Positions 5,893 through 6,515 of a stretch of 6,515 bases of DNA are shown one piece after another (position 1 is the first letter of the stretch; each line of letters opens with the position of its first letter). This stretch comes from Deltaproteobacteria bacterium (GTDB lineage Bacteria > Desulfobacterota > Deferrisomatia > Deferrisomatales > Deferrisomataceae). The stretch covers positions 1 to 6,515 of the forward strand of contig JAADGT010000348.1 in NCBI GenBank assembly GCA_013152215.1. Direction: 5' to 3'. The notes beneath the pieces are model-generated. The model saw nothing but the letters and a program-made list of their open reading frames with translations. It did not search any database and was not told where the DNA came from. The position numbers were made by a program, and so were the translations under genes.

Positions 5893-6515
5893 TCATCGAC
5901 AGGTCGTCGACTTGCGGCACAGGGTGTTGCCGTCGAACGTTAGGCACCCCGGATCCCCGACCTGACGGTACCGGATGTTTGCGGTGGATCCGTTGCCGTA
6001 CCTGACGTGGATCGTGCCGGACCGGCTGTCGCCCGACACCGTCCAGGAACCTGCCCCGCCGCCCTGGCTCGCGGCCCCCCACGCCATGGTCTGGTTTCCG
6101 TACTGGTCGCTGGACGAGCCCGAGTACCCCGACTCGGTGAACTCCCGGTACACCCCGCCCGGGCACAGGCCGATCCGGCGCTCGGTGCTGCCCGAATAGC
6201 CCCACCATACGCCGGCGATCTGGCGGGCCAGCCGGGGGTCGTTGGGGCCGGCCGGGGCGGCGGCTCCGCCGGCTGGCGCGGCGGCCGCGTAGTTCATGAC
6301 CCCGCCCGGGGCGTTCAGGTCGATGTCGAGCCGCAGGTCGCGGTCCACCACGTACGCCTCCCGGGTCACCTTCTCGACCCGCACCGCGTAGGAGCCCGGG
6401 GGCAGCCCGGAGAACCCGTACTTGCCGAACATGTTGGTCTGGGCCGACGCCACGGGCCGGCCCGACCGGGTGTCGAACAGGGTGACCGGCACCATCGCGG
6501 CCGGCGCGGTGGGCC
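5893..6515 (-). CDS. Partial gene: carboxypeptidase-regulatory/Cna-B-like domain plus GVWW domain
   Basis: The 5' end lies beyond the right edge. An ATG at 6495 is available, but no Shine-Dalgarno precedes it, the frame stays open to the edge, and starting there would cut a domain in half. Residues from that ATG, 1-42, show the second half of a carboxypeptidase-regulatory or Cna-B-like beta sandwich: VTLFDTRSGRPVASAQT, then FGKYGFSGLPPGSYAVRV, the usual 'T+..G.Y.f.gLppG.Y.v.v' ending. An Ala/Gly/Pro linker (70-85) leads to a second domain starting LARQIAGVWWGY (89-100), with GYS at 123-125, W151, IRYR at 174-177 and FDGNTLCRK at 187-195. These landmarks align with the C-terminal domain of the gene at 1247-2092. 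Unlike that copy, this one has four cysteines (111, 184, 193, 199), which suggests disulfides in an exported protein. It is the first visible gene of the minus-strand set. No function is known. Confidence 0.75.
   Translation of the reverse strand, partial: PTAPAAMVPVTLFDTRSGRPVASAQTNMFGKYGFSGLPPGSYAVRVEKVTREAYVVDRDLRLDIDLNAPGGVMNYAAAAPAGGAAAPAGPNDPRLARQIAGVWWGYSGSTERRIGLCPGGVYREFTESGYSGSSSDQYGNQTMAWGAASQGGGAGSWTVSGDSRSGTIHVRYGNGSTANIRYRQVGDPGCLTFDGNTLCRKSTTCR

Noticed and set aside
5881..5893. AGAC/GTCT followed by four T as a terminator after the gene ending at 5893
   Set aside because: The stem is four bases with a two-base loop, too short to form a stable terminator hairpin.
1..6515. tRNA or rRNA genes
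   Set aside because: I saw no cloverleaf-like segment or conserved ribosomal RNA sequence on either strand.

Overview
This GC-rich window has short intergenic gaps and three consecutive minus-strand genes for exported proteins. It looks like a chromosomal segment of a high-GC Gram-negative bacterium. A deltaproteobacterial-type lineage (Desulfobacterota or Myxococcota) is a guess from gene style only, because no taxonomic marker is present.

Left part (1-1246). Positions 1-249 hold no supportable gene, only an imperfect palindrome. A Phd/YefM-type antitoxin lies on the minus strand (250-582) with no recognisable toxin next to it. The AT-richer gap upstream of it carries two palindromes about two helical turns apart, which are candidate autoregulatory operators. 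A UPF0158-family gene (768-1205) diverges from it on the plus strand and converges with the next gene, with a hairpin over its stop codon.

Right part (1247-6515, all minus strand). In order of transcription: a gene cut by the right edge, encoding a carboxypeptidase-regulatory/Cna-B-like domain followed by a C-terminal 'GVWW' domain (5893-6515); a 1163-residue secreted clostripain-family (C11) cysteine peptidase (2349-5840), starting 52 nt downstream; and a secreted protein with a PsbP/DUF1795-like domain followed by a second copy of the GVWW domain (1247-2092). The C11 protein also ends in a short 'LDGVW' beta-rich segment. The first two genes are probably one operon. The three products probably work outside the cytoplasm, the peptidase flanked by two proteins that share a terminal domain.

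The gap between the peptidase and the last gene (2093-2348) is nearly filled by a long imperfect palindrome of about 190-215 bp. It has nested inverted arms and a core of degenerate 7-nt repeat units in strict heptad phase on both strands. It looks like a non-coding mobile or structured repeat element. With the peptidase/GVWW cassette, it is the least ordinary part of the window.
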